In this document: positions 12,348 to 22,620 of the stretch, piece after piece
Layout: each line of letters starts with the position of its first letter
Position numbering within the stretch: position 1 is the first letter of the stretch
Assembly (NCBI GenBank): GCA_011125455.1
Contig: VKHO01000020.1
Coordinates: 1-54,652, forward strand
Source of the DNA: Chlamydiales bacterium STE3
GTDB taxonomy: Bacteria; Chlamydiota; Chlamydiia; Chlamydiales; Parachlamydiaceae
Length of the DNA: 54,652 nt
Direction of reading: 5' to 3'
The notes under the pieces: generated by a model
The model's database searches: none
What the model was told of the DNA's origin: nothing
Seen by the model: only the letters and a program-made list of their open reading frames with translations
Made by a program: the position numbers and the translations under genes

Positions 12348-15300
12348 TTAATCTAAGCTACCTGGGTCAAGCGAAGAGGTCTCTTCCTCGTCCGTAGAAG
12401 TTTCCTGAGAGCTGTTTTTAGCATTTTTAATTAAGTCAATTATCTCGTCAATAGCACGATAGAGAGCATTCTGGTGGATCTTGTGATTAACATCTTCAAC
12501 ACGAATAGTACTTTGGTGTACAAAGTAGAAGCGCAACAATCTTTTTATGGCAAAAAGAATAGGAAAAGTCATAATCACTAGGATGGGTCGAATCAAGTAA
12601 TTAGCAACACCATCTAAGAAAGCGTTTATCCAACGTTTTAGTCTAGAGGAATGTAATTTATCAAGTCCCTTATCAAGGTATTTGCGGAAGCCAGCCCAAA
12701 TGCTTCTAATTGTTCCAAGGAAAATGTACTGCATTTGATTTTCCATGGTATGAGCAATATCCCTTACAACTTGTTTTTCGGCCCTTTTTTGCGCTTCTAT
12801 TTCATCTTTTTCATGAGTGTACTTCTCCCACTCGGTCATAGGGAAGAGGTGAGTAAATTTTGGCGTTAAAGTTTCCTGCCCTTTCTGATCTTCATAAATG
12901 TAGTTGCCCAATACAGGATCCCATCTCCCGGGATGCAAAGAAGGAGCAAGACTCACTAAAAGATCATCGATAATTTTTATGAGAGTTTTTTCTTTTATCA
13001 TAGCGCGTAGAGGCTGCCCTACAGCTTGCCCCACTAAGGATTTTACTTTGGCATTTTTTAATGCTAATCTTGTAAGAGCAGAAGGCTGCATTTGAACAAG
13101 AGCTTGAATCAGATCTGCCGAAGTTTTTTCAAGCTTTTTTTGGTCATCGTCATTTTCTATGACCAGTTGGCCATCGGAAATAGTGACATCTACGTTATCT
13201 CTTCCGCTGTTGATTTGTTCAAATAGGCTAATGAGCATTAAATTTAAATTGTGTGGATTTTGAATAGTTTCAAATAGCTCAAGAAGAAGTAGAGGAACAA
13301 GTTCATTCTGAAATAGCTCCCACAAAGGTTCTTTCAAAAAATGGGGGATAGGAAGATTCGTCTCTTTGCCCACACCAATAATTTCAAACAAATCTTCCGA
13401 AAATTTTTCGAAAAACTTTGCTCTTTCCTCCAAATTTTTATCTGCTAAAGCTGGATGCAAATGTTTCTTCTCTGCAAACTTTTGCATCATGTCTTCATGG
13501 GGAACATTTCCGGCTCGGTATTTTTTTAAATCTTTTTTTACTTCTGCAATCCAGGAAAAGTGATCTTTTAACTCTTCCAAAAGAGATAGAGCTCCTTTTA
13601 GAAGAAGTTTTTTATCTTGATTTTCAAGAGACTCTAAACCTTCTGCCAAATCAGCAAAGCAGCGCAGCATCCCAGCTTCAGCAAAATTTTCAACAAATTT
13701 AAGCAATGCCTGCATCGAAGGTGTTTGGTTTGTGGAAAGACTTTTTAATGAATAGGAAATCATCTTGCGTAAGGGCTTTAGCTCACTCTTCACTTTTTTC
13801 TTATCCAGGCTCTCGCTCTTGGGCGAGATAAAAAGGACGGCAAGCTGCTTTGTGAGCGTTTTTGCAAAGCCTTCATGAAACTCTTGAAGAGCATAGGGAA
13901 CAGATTGGCTGGTTATTGCGCCCACAATACGGCAAGTTTCACTAGCATGCTTATTGCCGAAAACAGTATCTAGCCGCTCTTTATTTTCCTCTTTAGCTTC
14001 AATCCATGGGGTGAACGCTGTGATTAAAGGCAAAATCAGTTTATGAGCATTATTGCGGATTATGCCCTCGATAAAAGGTTGTATTTCCACTGGAACAGGA
14101 AGATGAGCGCTAAGGTTTTTGTCATCTTCAAAGAAAATTCCAATCAACTTGTCCACAAGAGGTTTGAAAAGAGTCTGAAGCTCATGATCTTTTTTTGCTT
14201 CATCCTCTATGTAGGAAGACGAAGACGCATCAGAAATTTCTTTAATTTTTGCAACAATAACTGGTGCCTTTTCGGCAAATTCATCTAGTAAAATCTGAAA
14301 AGCTTGAGGAAAAAGATCATTAAGCGGTGTCTGACCGCCGTTACTCGCTTTTTCTAGAAAATGAACGATGCTTTTAAATAACGTGAGGTGTAAACCCGTT
14401 TGCAATTTAGGCGCTATCATTGTCAAAAGTTCGTCGGAAATGGCTTTTAGCACCGAATCATCTATATCAGTGAGGTCTAGTTGCGTTTTTAGATAATTAA
14501 CTAGTTCCCCTGCATCACGCAAAATTTCGGGTTGATCTTTGCAAATCTGAATCGACTCTTCAACAATCACCTTCAACTTTTCAAGAGAGAGATTATTAAC
14601 ATTTAATAGAGAGGCTCCGTTAACATTCACTTTTTTTTCCAAGATAGCAATCATCTCTCCGATCGCTAAAGGGGGCTCATTGTAGTTGACTATTTGACTT
14701 AACCCAGAAGCGACTTTGGTCAATATATCAGGAGAGTTTTGCAATTTAGGGGCTGGTATGGCTAGAAGCTCTTTAGAAATGGCTTTTAACATCAGGCCTG
14801 GAAGTTCTACTGGAAGTTCTAATTGTTCCTCAAGAAAAAAATTACTTAGTTCTTGCGCATCTAGTATGTCCTTCGGCTTATCTCTACAAAACTTGATCAA
14901 CTTCTCAACAATCCTCTCTAACATCTCCAGAAATAAAGTGTCCGAAGCGAATTCTTTTTGAAGAAGATCAACGATCTCTGCTCTACTAAGATCAAAAATC
15001 TCTGCTCTTAGTAGAGGAGGTGCGCTTGAGGTCTCCTGATTTCCGAAAGTGGCTTCCAATTGTTTTAAAATCACATCGGGATTAGAGAATTCTTTAACTA
15101 TAAATTGTCGACCTAAATTAGTGATGTTGAAGCAGAAATTATCTATCTGGCGAACAAGCTCTTCTTGTCCTCCAAGAACATTCTTTAAGCGCTCTCTGTA
15201 GTCTTGTTTGGAGCTTTGCAGCGAAAAGCTCTCATAAAACTTTTTCAAGACTGAAGAAAAATGTTTTGTTAATCGCTCTTTTCTTCTCTCAAAGAAGGAT

Positions 15301-16619
15301 TTGACAAACTTATTTTTAGGTAAGAAGGCGAGCATAAGCTGTTTCGCAAGAGGTTGAAATTGCTCGACAGATAAATCCTTGGCAGGCAAATTGTCGATCG
15401 AATCCAGATCATTAAAGTTTTTAACAAACATTTTCCATAATTGAATCGATGTTTTAAAAATAAATTGATCAACAGGGACCTGCTCCCCATTCTGAATTTC
15501 TTTTACAAAAACTTCTTGAGCGAGGTTGCTTACCAGTGCAAGCATCAAAGCATTTCCAATATGCTCAAGGTCTTTTGAGTTATTTTTGAGCAAGGAGTAA
15601 GCGTCAAAGGGCAGAGTTGTTAAAAATTCCTGAAATTTTTCTGAAGCAAGAAGGTTTTGTACTAATTTTGGAGAAACGACTTTGACTAGCCGCTGGATAT
15701 CTTCCTCTCCGGTTAGCTTTTTGAGAATTTCTTCTTGTTTACTTCTTATTTTTTCAGCATTGCAGCCTATAATATAAAATCCTAGCTTTTCAACGATGGG
15801 GATCATTGTATCGAAGTCTACATTTGAATTCTCTGCAGAATCTTCAACCTCATCTGAACTCTCTGCAGAATCTTCAACTTCATCAGATTTAAGTTCTTCT
15901 TTTTTATCAAACCATTCTAAAAAAGGCTTGTAGACTTCTAGTAGTCCCCCTGCAATCTTCTTCGGTAGATTTTGTAAAAAGTAATTTTGTGCTTGCTTTA
16001 GCACATGAGGTAAACTTCCTTTACTGTCTGCTGGAAAAATCTTCCTAAGCAATTCTTCTGAAGTTTTTTCGAAAAGTTCTGGGGTTAAAGGGGCGCCATG
16101 TTTAACCTGTTCGTCTACCTCATTAAAACCCTTTGCTAAAACTTGAAAAAGGGATTCTGCTATTTGCTGGGTTAGCTCCTCAAGAGAAACTTTTTTAAGA
16201 AAAGTATTTCCGGAATAAAATTTTGCAGCCTTCTTGGGAAACTGAGCTGCTGCCAAGTTAGCAACAATATAGATGAGCAATTTTTCAGAAATGTTATCAG
16301 CTACCCCTTCTTCAGATTTCATAAAGTCAGGCAATTGGAATTTTATAAGCGAAGAAAGCTGGGGGGCAATCTTCTTTATTAGTGAAGCAACATCCTCTCC
16401 AGTAAGGCTTTTTAAAAATTGCGCGTCTTTCTCAGTGCAGCTTAGGATACCGTCCGCTCTTCGAGCAACAAAGGATCCAACAGTTTTTGTCCATCCATTA
16501 AATATACCTACACTGACATTCGTTACAGAGTCATCCTTTTTCTGTGTCTTTTTTTTGCTAGATTGCTGAGATGAAGAGGAAGATAACGGGCGACAAGGAT
16601 CAGGCTTAATGGATGTCAT
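12348..16619 (-). CDS. Giant repeat-containing protein A (1423 aa), unknown function
   Basis: I recognise no named family. The protein is almost entirely helical, rich in Leu, Lys and Glu, with a serine/lysine-rich N-terminal tail and no classic signal peptide. It is built from related modules: LTGED (residues 72-76) and LTGEED (302-307) each open a block that ends in an F..L...L...FP/LP motif (183-196 and 421-434). A second duplication pairs about 560-650 with 680-770, shown by LKAISKELL at 611 and LKAISDELL at 724. The C-terminal third (about 820-1400) is shared with its upstream neighbour, including SLHPGRWD at 1227-1234. A hydrophobic stretch at 1341-1367 may insert in membrane. Probably co-transcribed with the 1240-aa paralog. 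A host-directed role is conceivable but unproven. Confidence 0.85.
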   Translation of the reverse strand: MTSIKPDPCRPLSSSSSQQSSKKKTQKKDDSVTNVSVGIFNGWTKTVGSFVARRADGILSCTEKDAQFLKSLTGEDVASLIKKIAPQLSSLIKFQLPDFMKSEEGVADNISEKLLIYIVANLAAAQFPKKAAKFYSGNTFLKKVSLEELTQQIAESLFQVLAKGFNEVDEQVKHGAPLTPELFEKTSEELLRKIFPADSKGSLPHVLKQAQNYFLQNLPKKIAGGLLEVYKPFLEWFDKKEELKSDEVEDSAESSDEVEDSAENSNVDFDTMIPIVEKLGFYIIGCNAEKIRSKQEEILKKLTGEEDIQRLVKVVSPKLVQNLLASEKFQEFLTTLPFDAYSLLKNNSKDLEHIGNALMLALVSNLAQEVFVKEIQNGEQVPVDQFIFKTSIQLWKMFVKNFNDLDSIDNLPAKDLSVEQFQPLAKQLMLAFLPKNKFVKSFFERRKERLTKHFSSVLKKFYESFSLQSSKQDYRERLKNVLGGQEELVRQIDNFCFNITNLGRQFIVKEFSNPDVILKQLEATFGNQETSSAPPLLRAEIFDLSRAEIVDLLQKEFASDTLFLEMLERIVEKLIKFCRDKPKDILDAQELSNFFLEEQLELPVELPGLMLKAISKELLAIPAPKLQNSPDILTKVASGLSQIVNYNEPPLAIGEMIAILEKKVNVNGASLLNVNNLSLEKLKVIVEESIQICKDQPEILRDAGELVNYLKTQLDLTDIDDSVLKAISDELLTMIAPKLQTGLHLTLFKSIVHFLEKASNGGQTPLNDLFPQAFQILLDEFAEKAPVIVAKIKEISDASSSSYIEDEAKKDHELQTLFKPLVDKLIGIFFEDDKNLSAHLPVPVEIQPFIEGIIRNNAHKLILPLITAFTPWIEAKEENKERLDTVFGNKHASETCRIVGAITSQSVPYALQEFHEGFAKTLTKQLAVLFISPKSESLDKKKVKSELKPLRKMISYSLKSLSTNQTPSMQALLKFVENFAEAGMLRCFADLAEGLESLENQDKKLLLKGALSLLEELKDHFSWIAEVKKDLKKYRAGNVPHEDMMQKFAEKKHLHPALADKNLEERAKFFEKFSEDLFEIIGVGKETNLPIPHFLKEPLWELFQNELVPLLLLELFETIQNPHNLNLMLISLFEQINSGRDNVDVTISDGQLVIENDDDQKKLEKTSADLIQALVQMQPSALTRLALKNAKVKSLVGQAVGQPLRAMIKEKTLIKIIDDLLVSLAPSLHPGRWDPVLGNYIYEDQKGQETLTPKFTHLFPMTEWEKYTHEKDEIEAQKRAEKQVVRDIAHTMENQMQYIFLGTIRSIWAGFRKYLDKGLDKLHSSRLKRWINAFLDGVANYLIRPILVIMTFPILFAIKRLLRFYFVHQSTIRVEDVNHKIHQNALYRAIDEIIDLIKNAKNSSQETSTDEEETSSLDPGSLD
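15828..15887 (-). repeat. Two tandem 30-bp units inside giant gene A
   Basis: Two adjacent copies encode SDEVEDSAES and SDEVEDSAEN, differing at only a few bases. They form an acidic linker (residues 245-264) between the first and second helical module. Recent slippage duplication is likely. Confidence 0.8.
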
Positions 16620-16715
16620 TGATGTTCTTACTATTTTATTTTTAAACTAATAATAACATCCTTATTGTTTAGTGAGAAATAATTTTATGTTAAGATTTGT
16701 TAAATTAAAAAAATA

Positions 16716-19700
16716 TTATGTTGCAAGGACATCTCTTTTGCGTAAAAGCGCTAATAGAGACTCACATATTGTAAAAAAAAGATTTTCGTTAAGCTTGCTC
16801 TCAATATCTCTTGATCTTAACTTTGCTTGCCAGTCGAAATAATATTTTAGAAGAGCCCATGTTAACTTGATCAGAGGAAAAGCCACAATTTTAACAGTCG
16901 GATAAATAAAAAAGGAAAAAAGGGTATGAAAGCAACTATCTAAGTGTTGTTTAATTTCCACTCCAAAGTCACCAAAATTTTCCTTAATCTCACGATCTAA
17001 AATAGATTGAAAGTGGTTCCACATGCTCGAAAAAAGTGCACTCAGCGTGATCTTACTTTGCTTGGAAAGCATACCGGAAAGCTCTTTCACAATTTCCGAA
17101 GATACCCTTACTTGTTCGACCTGTTCTCGTTTTTTCTGCAGATCTTCCTCAGTTTTCGTATGCGGAAAAGAAAAATCGTATCCTTTTTTCATTTCTCCAT
17201 TTGCCCGTTTTCTAAGTGGAATAAAATGATCTTTCACATCTTTTTTTCTTTTTACAGGTAAGGAGAGCTTCTTGTCAGACCAAATTCCCGGATGCAAGCT
17301 TGGAAGAGAGTTTTCTATTAGAAGATCGACCAACTCTAGAGTTGAAAATTCCTCAATCGTTCCTCTAATTGAGTTTGCCACAGCTTTTCCAATCAAATTC
17401 TTTAAGCTATCGTCACTTAAAAATTTCTTTACCAGAAGAGAAGGCTGTAAATTTACTAGAGCATTCATCAAATCTCCGGAGATCTCGGCCAGCTCACGCT
17501 GGAGATGGTCATCCGGAACTTCATTCACATTGTTTTGGCTGCGTGGGCCTTGTAAGCGATCAAGAGATTGGTTAAGGGAAATAAGTGAATTGAGAACAAC
17601 CTTTGAAACTGTAAGAGGATCTTTAATTTTGTCAAAGATCACTTGACAAAGTTTAGGCAATAAATGTTCTTCTAGCAAGCTCCAAAGTGACATTTTAACA
17701 GGACTTGGTAAAGGAAGTGTTTCTTGTTGGTTTATGCCTAATAACCCTAAAAAACCATCTGAGTACTTTCTAAATTCTTTTTGTCGTTCACTAGGATCTT
17801 CAATAGCTTTGTGAAGAAATTTAGCAGCTCTAAATTCTCCTATCATCACGTTGTCTACCGGAGACGCAGATTTCTTTTGAACAATTTTTTTAACCATATT
17901 AATCATTTCAAAATGCTTTTTGGATAACCCCATCATTTCGAGTATAAGGGTGATTTTAAGATCTCCCTCATGAGATTCGGAAAGGTCCTCGAGATGCGCT
18001 TGCTCCATCTTGGCAATTTTTGTAAAAAAAATAGCAAAAACTTTTAATAAAATACCCTCGCTATAAAAAGTCATAAATTCCCAAAGCTTTGAAAAGTCAT
18101 GCTTATCACTTCCTAAAGTTTTAAGAAAAAATGCGAGATGCGAAGATAGCGTTGCAGTGTTAGATGGAATTTTGATAGAAGTCTTTATTAAGTTTAGAAA
18201 ATCTTCAGCAAGCGTCTCTGAGGAGAGTTCAAGTAAAGAAGTAATCGCTTCGGGAATAAAGTGAGAGAGAACGCGCGCTGTCTCATTTGCTCTATTATTA
18301 TCAAAAAGCTGGTAAAGAGTTTTTTTGTGATTTTCCTTTTCTCTATCCCAAAGTAGGACTTCATGATAGCATTTATTCATGAACATGGGAAGTGCTTGGT
18401 AGATAATTGACCGTTCTACAAAACTGTGCAGCCAAATAGGTAAAGGGAGGACGTCTTTAAATGTACGCTTCCCTTTCTTATCTGCAAAAAACAATCTCAT
18501 CAAATCTTTAGCAAAAGGAATAAAAAAGTGATGGGAAGGATTCGCAGCGTCTTGATCCATGTTTGCCAAATTTGCTCTGATCGTTGTCAAATGTAAGGAG
18601 CTGACTGATATAAGCTTTTTGAACGCGTTTAGCAAAAGAAATTTAACTTGTGGTTTTTTCTTGTCGTAAGAATTTTCTAAAAAATGGACAAATCCTTTAA
18701 AAAGAAGAGAACGGATCCATCCTTGAATGAATAAAATGGCTGTTTCAGTGCTTTTTTTTCCTGATAAAAGAGCTTGTCCCCCTCCTATAACGATGGAGAC
18801 AACAAGCTCTGGCTCTTCCAGCATTGGGAATGCTTCCACAACGATATCATGAATTAACTCTTCATTGCTGATTAGAGATTTGATTCCTTCTACGCTTTTT
18901 TCACTTAGAACTTTGCAGAAATAACCTATATTCTTCAAAAGGTCTTCATTTTGGAAGGCTTTTGAAAGTTGCTCATTTGGAACCTTTGGGATCTCAGTTA
19001 AGGTTGGATGTTCATTTAAAATTTTTTTAGAGTCCCAAAGCAGCACGCGAAGCTTCTGCTTGTATTTTTCTCTGTTTTTAATCTTTGCCGATAATGCAAG
19101 ATCCATTACAACTTCGCTCATTGAATGGATTAATTCGGGGAACCTGCGATAGATAAGTTCAAAAAAATCTTTGTGGTCTGGCAGCAAGGTGAACAACATT
19201 TTTTCAATGATTGGCTGAAAGTATTTGGCTTTCGTTCTGCCTTTTTCCTCACTTAAAGAAAGCGCTTCGGTATAACTTTCATGAAACGCTTCAGACAAGC
19301 TAAGAAGAATTTCACTAAAGATCATGCTTGCATCTGCGTCTTGATCAATAGGTTTTTTTTGAAGGATATTACGACCTATGCCACTCAATATTGTCATTAT
19401 GAGTGCACTTATTACATTTGGGACAGCTTCAGAATCTTCCAGAAGAAGGTCTTGATAGTTTGGAGGAAGAAGAGATTTGATCCGCTTTGTTACAGGCTGT
19501 AAAATAACTTGCAAAATCGCTGGTATTTCTTCTGAATGAATAGTTTTTTTAAAAAAAAGGTTTTCCTCTGAAATAATATGTTTAGCAAATTCGTTAATGA
19601 GGAACGAAAAACCCTTTTTTGTCAAATCGACAAGACCTTCTAAAGCATTTTTATTTTCTTCTGTAAAAATTGGCGTACTTTCAAGCGTTTCCGTTACTTC

Positions 19701-20438
19701 TCTTAACAAAAACTTTCGATAATTAGCTGCAAGAAAGTTTTTTAAAGGTTTAAGCATAAAACTTTTAGCTAGCATCTTTTCACTATTTGTAACAAAGCTT
19801 GCCCAGTAGCTATCCTGCTCTTTCGGTAATCCAATATCTAAAAGCCTAGAAGCAAGCCTTTCAAATTGTTTATCGTCAATGCTATCCTCTGTCAGCACAG
19901 CATTATCGATTGCATAGACATGGGTCCATATTTCCTTTAGGAGAAAGGAGCCTATTTTTCCAAAAAAAACTTCCTTAGAAATGTTTTGACTAGGTTTTTC
20001 AGAAAAACATTCTTTAGCAAAGTTAACGAGAATATGTAGAACTAAATTTTCAGCAATGCGCTTAATTTTACTAGCATCGTGACCTGAAACTACTTCAAAG
20101 TAATCAGGAAACAACAGTTCAAGAGCATTGCAAAGCTCAGGCATATACTGCCCTATAGCAATCCGAATTTGATGATCTCCCGTTAGTGAAAAAAGGTATT
20201 TTTCATCCTCAATTCTTAAAGAATTAGCGTAGTAGTCAAACCCATGCAACAGTGTATTTTTGGTTGTTTTACTAGCTTGTTCACCTATTGCACCAAATAC
20301 TTCTTTGACGCGTTTAAAAAAATGCGTGCTACCTCCTTGCTCTAAAGGGGTGTCCTCAGTTCCGTTTTCTGCATCAATATTGGGATTGTAAAAGCAGTCT
20401 GCAGGAAGAGAACTTTTTTGTGAAATGTTTGAAGTCAT
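16716..20438 (-). CDS. Giant protein B (1240 aa), paralog of the neighbouring 1423-aa protein
   Basis: Function unknown. It has the same architecture as its downstream neighbour: LFSLTGDHQ (82-90) opens an N-terminal module, followed by F..L...L...LP motifs at 192-205 and 407-420, then VLPLPIWLHSF (663-673), NNRANETARVL (714-724), LPLPSPVKMSLWSLLEEHLLP (908-928, cited by motif), and SLHPGIWSD (1047-1055). By eye the block 986-1054 aligns without gaps to 1166-1234 of protein A at roughly 40% identity. A hydrophobic segment at 1175-1200 corresponds to that of A. No signal peptide is evident. 96 bases separate the two genes. The pair arose by gene duplication followed by internal module gain in A. 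Confidence 0.85.
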   Translation of the reverse strand: MTSNISQKSSLPADCFYNPNIDAENGTEDTPLEQGGSTHFFKRVKEVFGAIGEQASKTTKNTLLHGFDYYANSLRIEDEKYLFSLTGDHQIRIAIGQYMPELCNALELLFPDYFEVVSGHDASKIKRIAENLVLHILVNFAKECFSEKPSQNISKEVFFGKIGSFLLKEIWTHVYAIDNAVLTEDSIDDKQFERLASRLLDIGLPKEQDSYWASFVTNSEKMLAKSFMLKPLKNFLAANYRKFLLREVTETLESTPIFTEENKNALEGLVDLTKKGFSFLINEFAKHIISEENLFFKKTIHSEEIPAILQVILQPVTKRIKSLLPPNYQDLLLEDSEAVPNVISALIMTILSGIGRNILQKKPIDQDADASMIFSEILLSLSEAFHESYTEALSLSEEKGRTKAKYFQPIIEKMLFTLLPDHKDFFELIYRRFPELIHSMSEVVMDLALSAKIKNREKYKQKLRVLLWDSKKILNEHPTLTEIPKVPNEQLSKAFQNEDLLKNIGYFCKVLSEKSVEGIKSLISNEELIHDIVVEAFPMLEEPELVVSIVIGGGQALLSGKKSTETAILFIQGWIRSLLFKGFVHFLENSYDKKKPQVKFLLLNAFKKLISVSSLHLTTIRANLANMDQDAANPSHHFFIPFAKDLMRLFFADKKGKRTFKDVLPLPIWLHSFVERSIIYQALPMFMNKCYHEVLLWDREKENHKKTLYQLFDNNRANETARVLSHFIPEAITSLLELSSETLAEDFLNLIKTSIKIPSNTATLSSHLAFFLKTLGSDKHDFSKLWEFMTFYSEGILLKVFAIFFTKIAKMEQAHLEDLSESHEGDLKITLILEMMGLSKKHFEMINMVKKIVQKKSASPVDNVMIGEFRAAKFLHKAIEDPSERQKEFRKYSDGFLGLLGINQQETLPLPSPVKMSLWSLLEEHLLPKLCQVIFDKIKDPLTVSKVVLNSLISLNQSLDRLQGPRSQNNVNEVPDDHLQRELAEISGDLMNALVNLQPSLLVKKFLSDDSLKNLIGKAVANSIRGTIEEFSTLELVDLLIENSLPSLHPGIWSDKKLSLPVKRKKDVKDHFIPLRKRANGEMKKGYDFSFPHTKTEEDLQKKREQVEQVRVSSEIVKELSGMLSKQSKITLSALFSSMWNHFQSILDREIKENFGDFGVEIKQHLDSCFHTLFSFFIYPTVKIVAFPLIKLTWALLKYYFDWQAKLRSRDIESKLNENLFFTICESLLALLRKRDVLAT

Positions 20439-20482
20439 ACATTCTCAACTTAGAGTGTTTATTCGTGGACAGTTGTCATCAA

Positions 20483-21784
20483 CTAAACAGTTTCAAACCT
20501 ATGTAATTTTGAGGCTAAGGCATTAGGTAAGTCTGCCAAAATAATTACATCATTTTCATCATAATCAAGCTTAATAATGTTACCTAGGCGCATTACCTCA
20601 CTTACAGTAACGTATTCGCTTTGCGGAATGCGCATTTTAACTTGACGCCTTTGTTTGGCAAGCTCAGCTACCATTTTTTCTTGTAATGCATCAAATCCTA
20701 AATGCTTTAAAGCTGAAATATCCACTGTATGAGGATAGGTCATTTTTAGACGTTGTACCTTCATACGGTCCGTACATTGGTCTATCTTATTTAAAACAGT
20801 TATTACTGGCTTGTTCTCAGCATTCAATTCTTTAAGAACTTCAAAAGTTGTTTGGGCTTGCTCTTCGGCCATTGGATGGCTAACATCAACTAAATGCAGC
20901 AATATATCTGTTTGAATAGCTTCTTCGAGGGTACTTTTAAATGCAGCTACCAAAAGATGGGGTAACTTACGGATAAACCCCACGGTATCTATAAGAAGGA
21001 TATCTTGATTATTTGGTAAAGTGAATTTACGTGTAGTGGTATCTAAAGTTGCAAATAATTTATCTTCAATCAAAACGTCAGCTTGGGTCAAGGCTTGCAG
21101 TAATGTCGATTTGCCAGCATTTGTATAACCAACGATAGCAAATGTCGGGATTCCACTTTTTTCTCGTTGAGCTCTTTGCTGCTCTCTTACCGCTTGCACT
21201 TCCCTAATCTCTTGGTTTAAGACTTCTATGCGGCGCTTTAAAAGGCGTCGATCAATTTCAATTTGCTTCTCCCCTTCTCCCTTCAGATAGCCTCCGCCAC
21301 CTCCACCGCCAGATGTTCCCTGTTGCCTTGAAAGATGGGTCCAAAGTCGCTTCAATCTGGGAGCTTGATATTTCACTTTCGCTAGTTCAATTTGCAAGCG
21401 TGCTTCTTTTGTTTGAGCACGATCAGCAAAGACTTCTAAAATTAGTTCTGCCCTATCCATTACAGGAAGTTTAAAAGCTTTTTCAAGGTTTCTTTGCTGA
21501 CTTGGAGCTATTTCATCATCAAAAATCACTAAATTGGCATTGAGTTCTTTTGCTCTCATGATCAATTCTTCAAGTTTTCCTGAAGTAATGCATGTTGATG
21601 GATCGTATTTGCGAATCAAGCAAGGAACTTTCTCCAAAACCTTGACACCATAGGTGTTTGTCAATAATTCTAGCTCTTGCAAGTGCTCATCACAGATGCT
21701 TCTGTGTGCTGGATTAAGATACACTGATACTAAAAGAGCTTGTAAATCGCCTCTAGCAATTTCCTTTAAATCGTCAATTGTCAT
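20483..21784 (-). CDS. hflX: Ribosome-associated GTPase HflX
   Basis: Splits stalled or stressed 70S ribosomes using GTP. 433 residues: an N-terminal HflX domain with the glycine-rich segment GGGGGGGYLKGEGEKQIE (159-175) and a coiled coil, then a G domain with G1 GYTNAGKST (219-227), G3 DTVGFI and G4 NKID. The C-terminal domain is the short bacterial type. It is followed downstream by the PhnP-like gene only on the opposite side: the order hydrolase - hflX matches the CT379/CT380 neighbourhood of C. trachomatis. The 60-base gap to the upstream gene suggests one operon. The assignment is secure from the motifs. Confidence 0.96.
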   Translation of the reverse strand: MTIDDLKEIARGDLQALLVSVYLNPAHRSICDEHLQELELLTNTYGVKVLEKVPCLIRKYDPSTCITSGKLEELIMRAKELNANLVIFDDEIAPSQQRNLEKAFKLPVMDRAELILEVFADRAQTKEARLQIELAKVKYQAPRLKRLWTHLSRQQGTSGGGGGGGYLKGEGEKQIEIDRRLLKRRIEVLNQEIREVQAVREQQRAQREKSGIPTFAIVGYTNAGKSTLLQALTQADVLIEDKLFATLDTTTRKFTLPNNQDILLIDTVGFIRKLPHLLVAAFKSTLEEAIQTDILLHLVDVSHPMAEEQAQTTFEVLKELNAENKPVITVLNKIDQCTDRMKVQRLKMTYPHTVDISALKHLGFDALQEKMVAELAKQRRQVKMRIPQSEYVTVSEVMRLGNIIKLDYDENDVIILADLPNALASKLHRFETV

Positions 21785-21844
21785 GATTAAATCTTAAAGA
21801 TATTTCAGTTATTATTAAATTCACAATTTTATCGTTTAATCATC

Positions 21845-22618
21845 TTAGAAATAAATTTCTAAACCATCGTATGCTAATTCAATGCCTTCAGGCAAGTAAT
21901 TATTTGTTTTTTCGTGCTTTAATTCATGGGCGATATGTATGAGCCAAGTCTTTCGCGCTTTAATTTTTTTCGCAAAATCAATCGCTTCATCAACAGAAAG
22001 GTGCATTGGCGAGGGCGTGTAACGTAGCGCACTCAAAATAAGTATCTCTACCCCTTTTAAGTCTTCGAAAATTGTTTCTGGGTAACTTTTAATATCCGTT
22101 ACATAAGCCAAATTGCCAAAACGAAAACCATTGATCTTCATGGTCAGTTGTTGGTAACTAAAGTAGGAAATGGGCAATCCTTCAATATTTACTTTACCTC
22201 TATCGCTTGCCAGTTCAATCAACTGTAGGCGTGAAGGGGCTATTTTTTCGAAAGGTTGCTGATCAAACATGTAATAGTAACGCTTTCTTAGATCAGCTGC
22301 AGTTTCACTAGAAGCAAGACACGGCAAAGGGGTTTTATTGATAAAATGAAAAACACGCAGATCATCAATCCCTGCAGTATGATCATAATGCGCATGGGTA
22401 AAAAGCACCGCATCTACTTGGTTCAATCGAAATGATAATGCTTGCTGCCTTAGATCTGGCGAAGCATCTATCAAAAAGTTTTTTCCATTTTCTTGAATTA
22501 AAATCGAAGAGCGTAACCGTTTATCAAATGGTGAAGAAGATTGGCATGTCGCGCATTGGCACCCTATCACAGGAATACCAAGAGAGGAACCTGTTCCGAG
22601 AAAAAGTAATTTTCCCAT
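21845..22618 (-). CDS. PhnP-like metallo-beta-lactamase-fold hydrolase
   Basis: 257 residues with the MBL metal motif HAHYDH in LFTHAHYDHTAGIDDLR and further metal ligands toward the C-terminus (HIAHELKHE). The start MGKLLFLGTGSSLGIP and the cysteine pair GCQCATC (about 20-26) are typical of PhnP, which hydrolyses cyclic phosphodiesters such as 5-phosphoribosyl 1,2-cyclic phosphate. No other phosphonate genes are near, and in chlamydiae the natural substrate is unknown, so a general phosphodiesterase is the safe call. It starts 2 bases after the preceding stop codon, so it is co-translated with the membrane protein upstream. Confidence 0.88.
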   Translation of the reverse strand: MGKLLFLGTGSSLGIPVIGCQCATCQSSSPFDKRLRSSILIQENGKNFLIDASPDLRQQALSFRLNQVDAVLFTHAHYDHTAGIDDLRVFHFINKTPLPCLASSETAADLRKRYYYMFDQQPFEKIAPSRLQLIELASDRGKVNIEGLPISYFSYQQLTMKINGFRFGNLAYVTDIKSYPETIFEDLKGVEILILSALRYTPSPMHLSVDEAIDFAKKIKARKTWLIHIAHELKHEKTNNYLPEGIELAYDGLEIYF

Positions 22619-22620
22619 CT

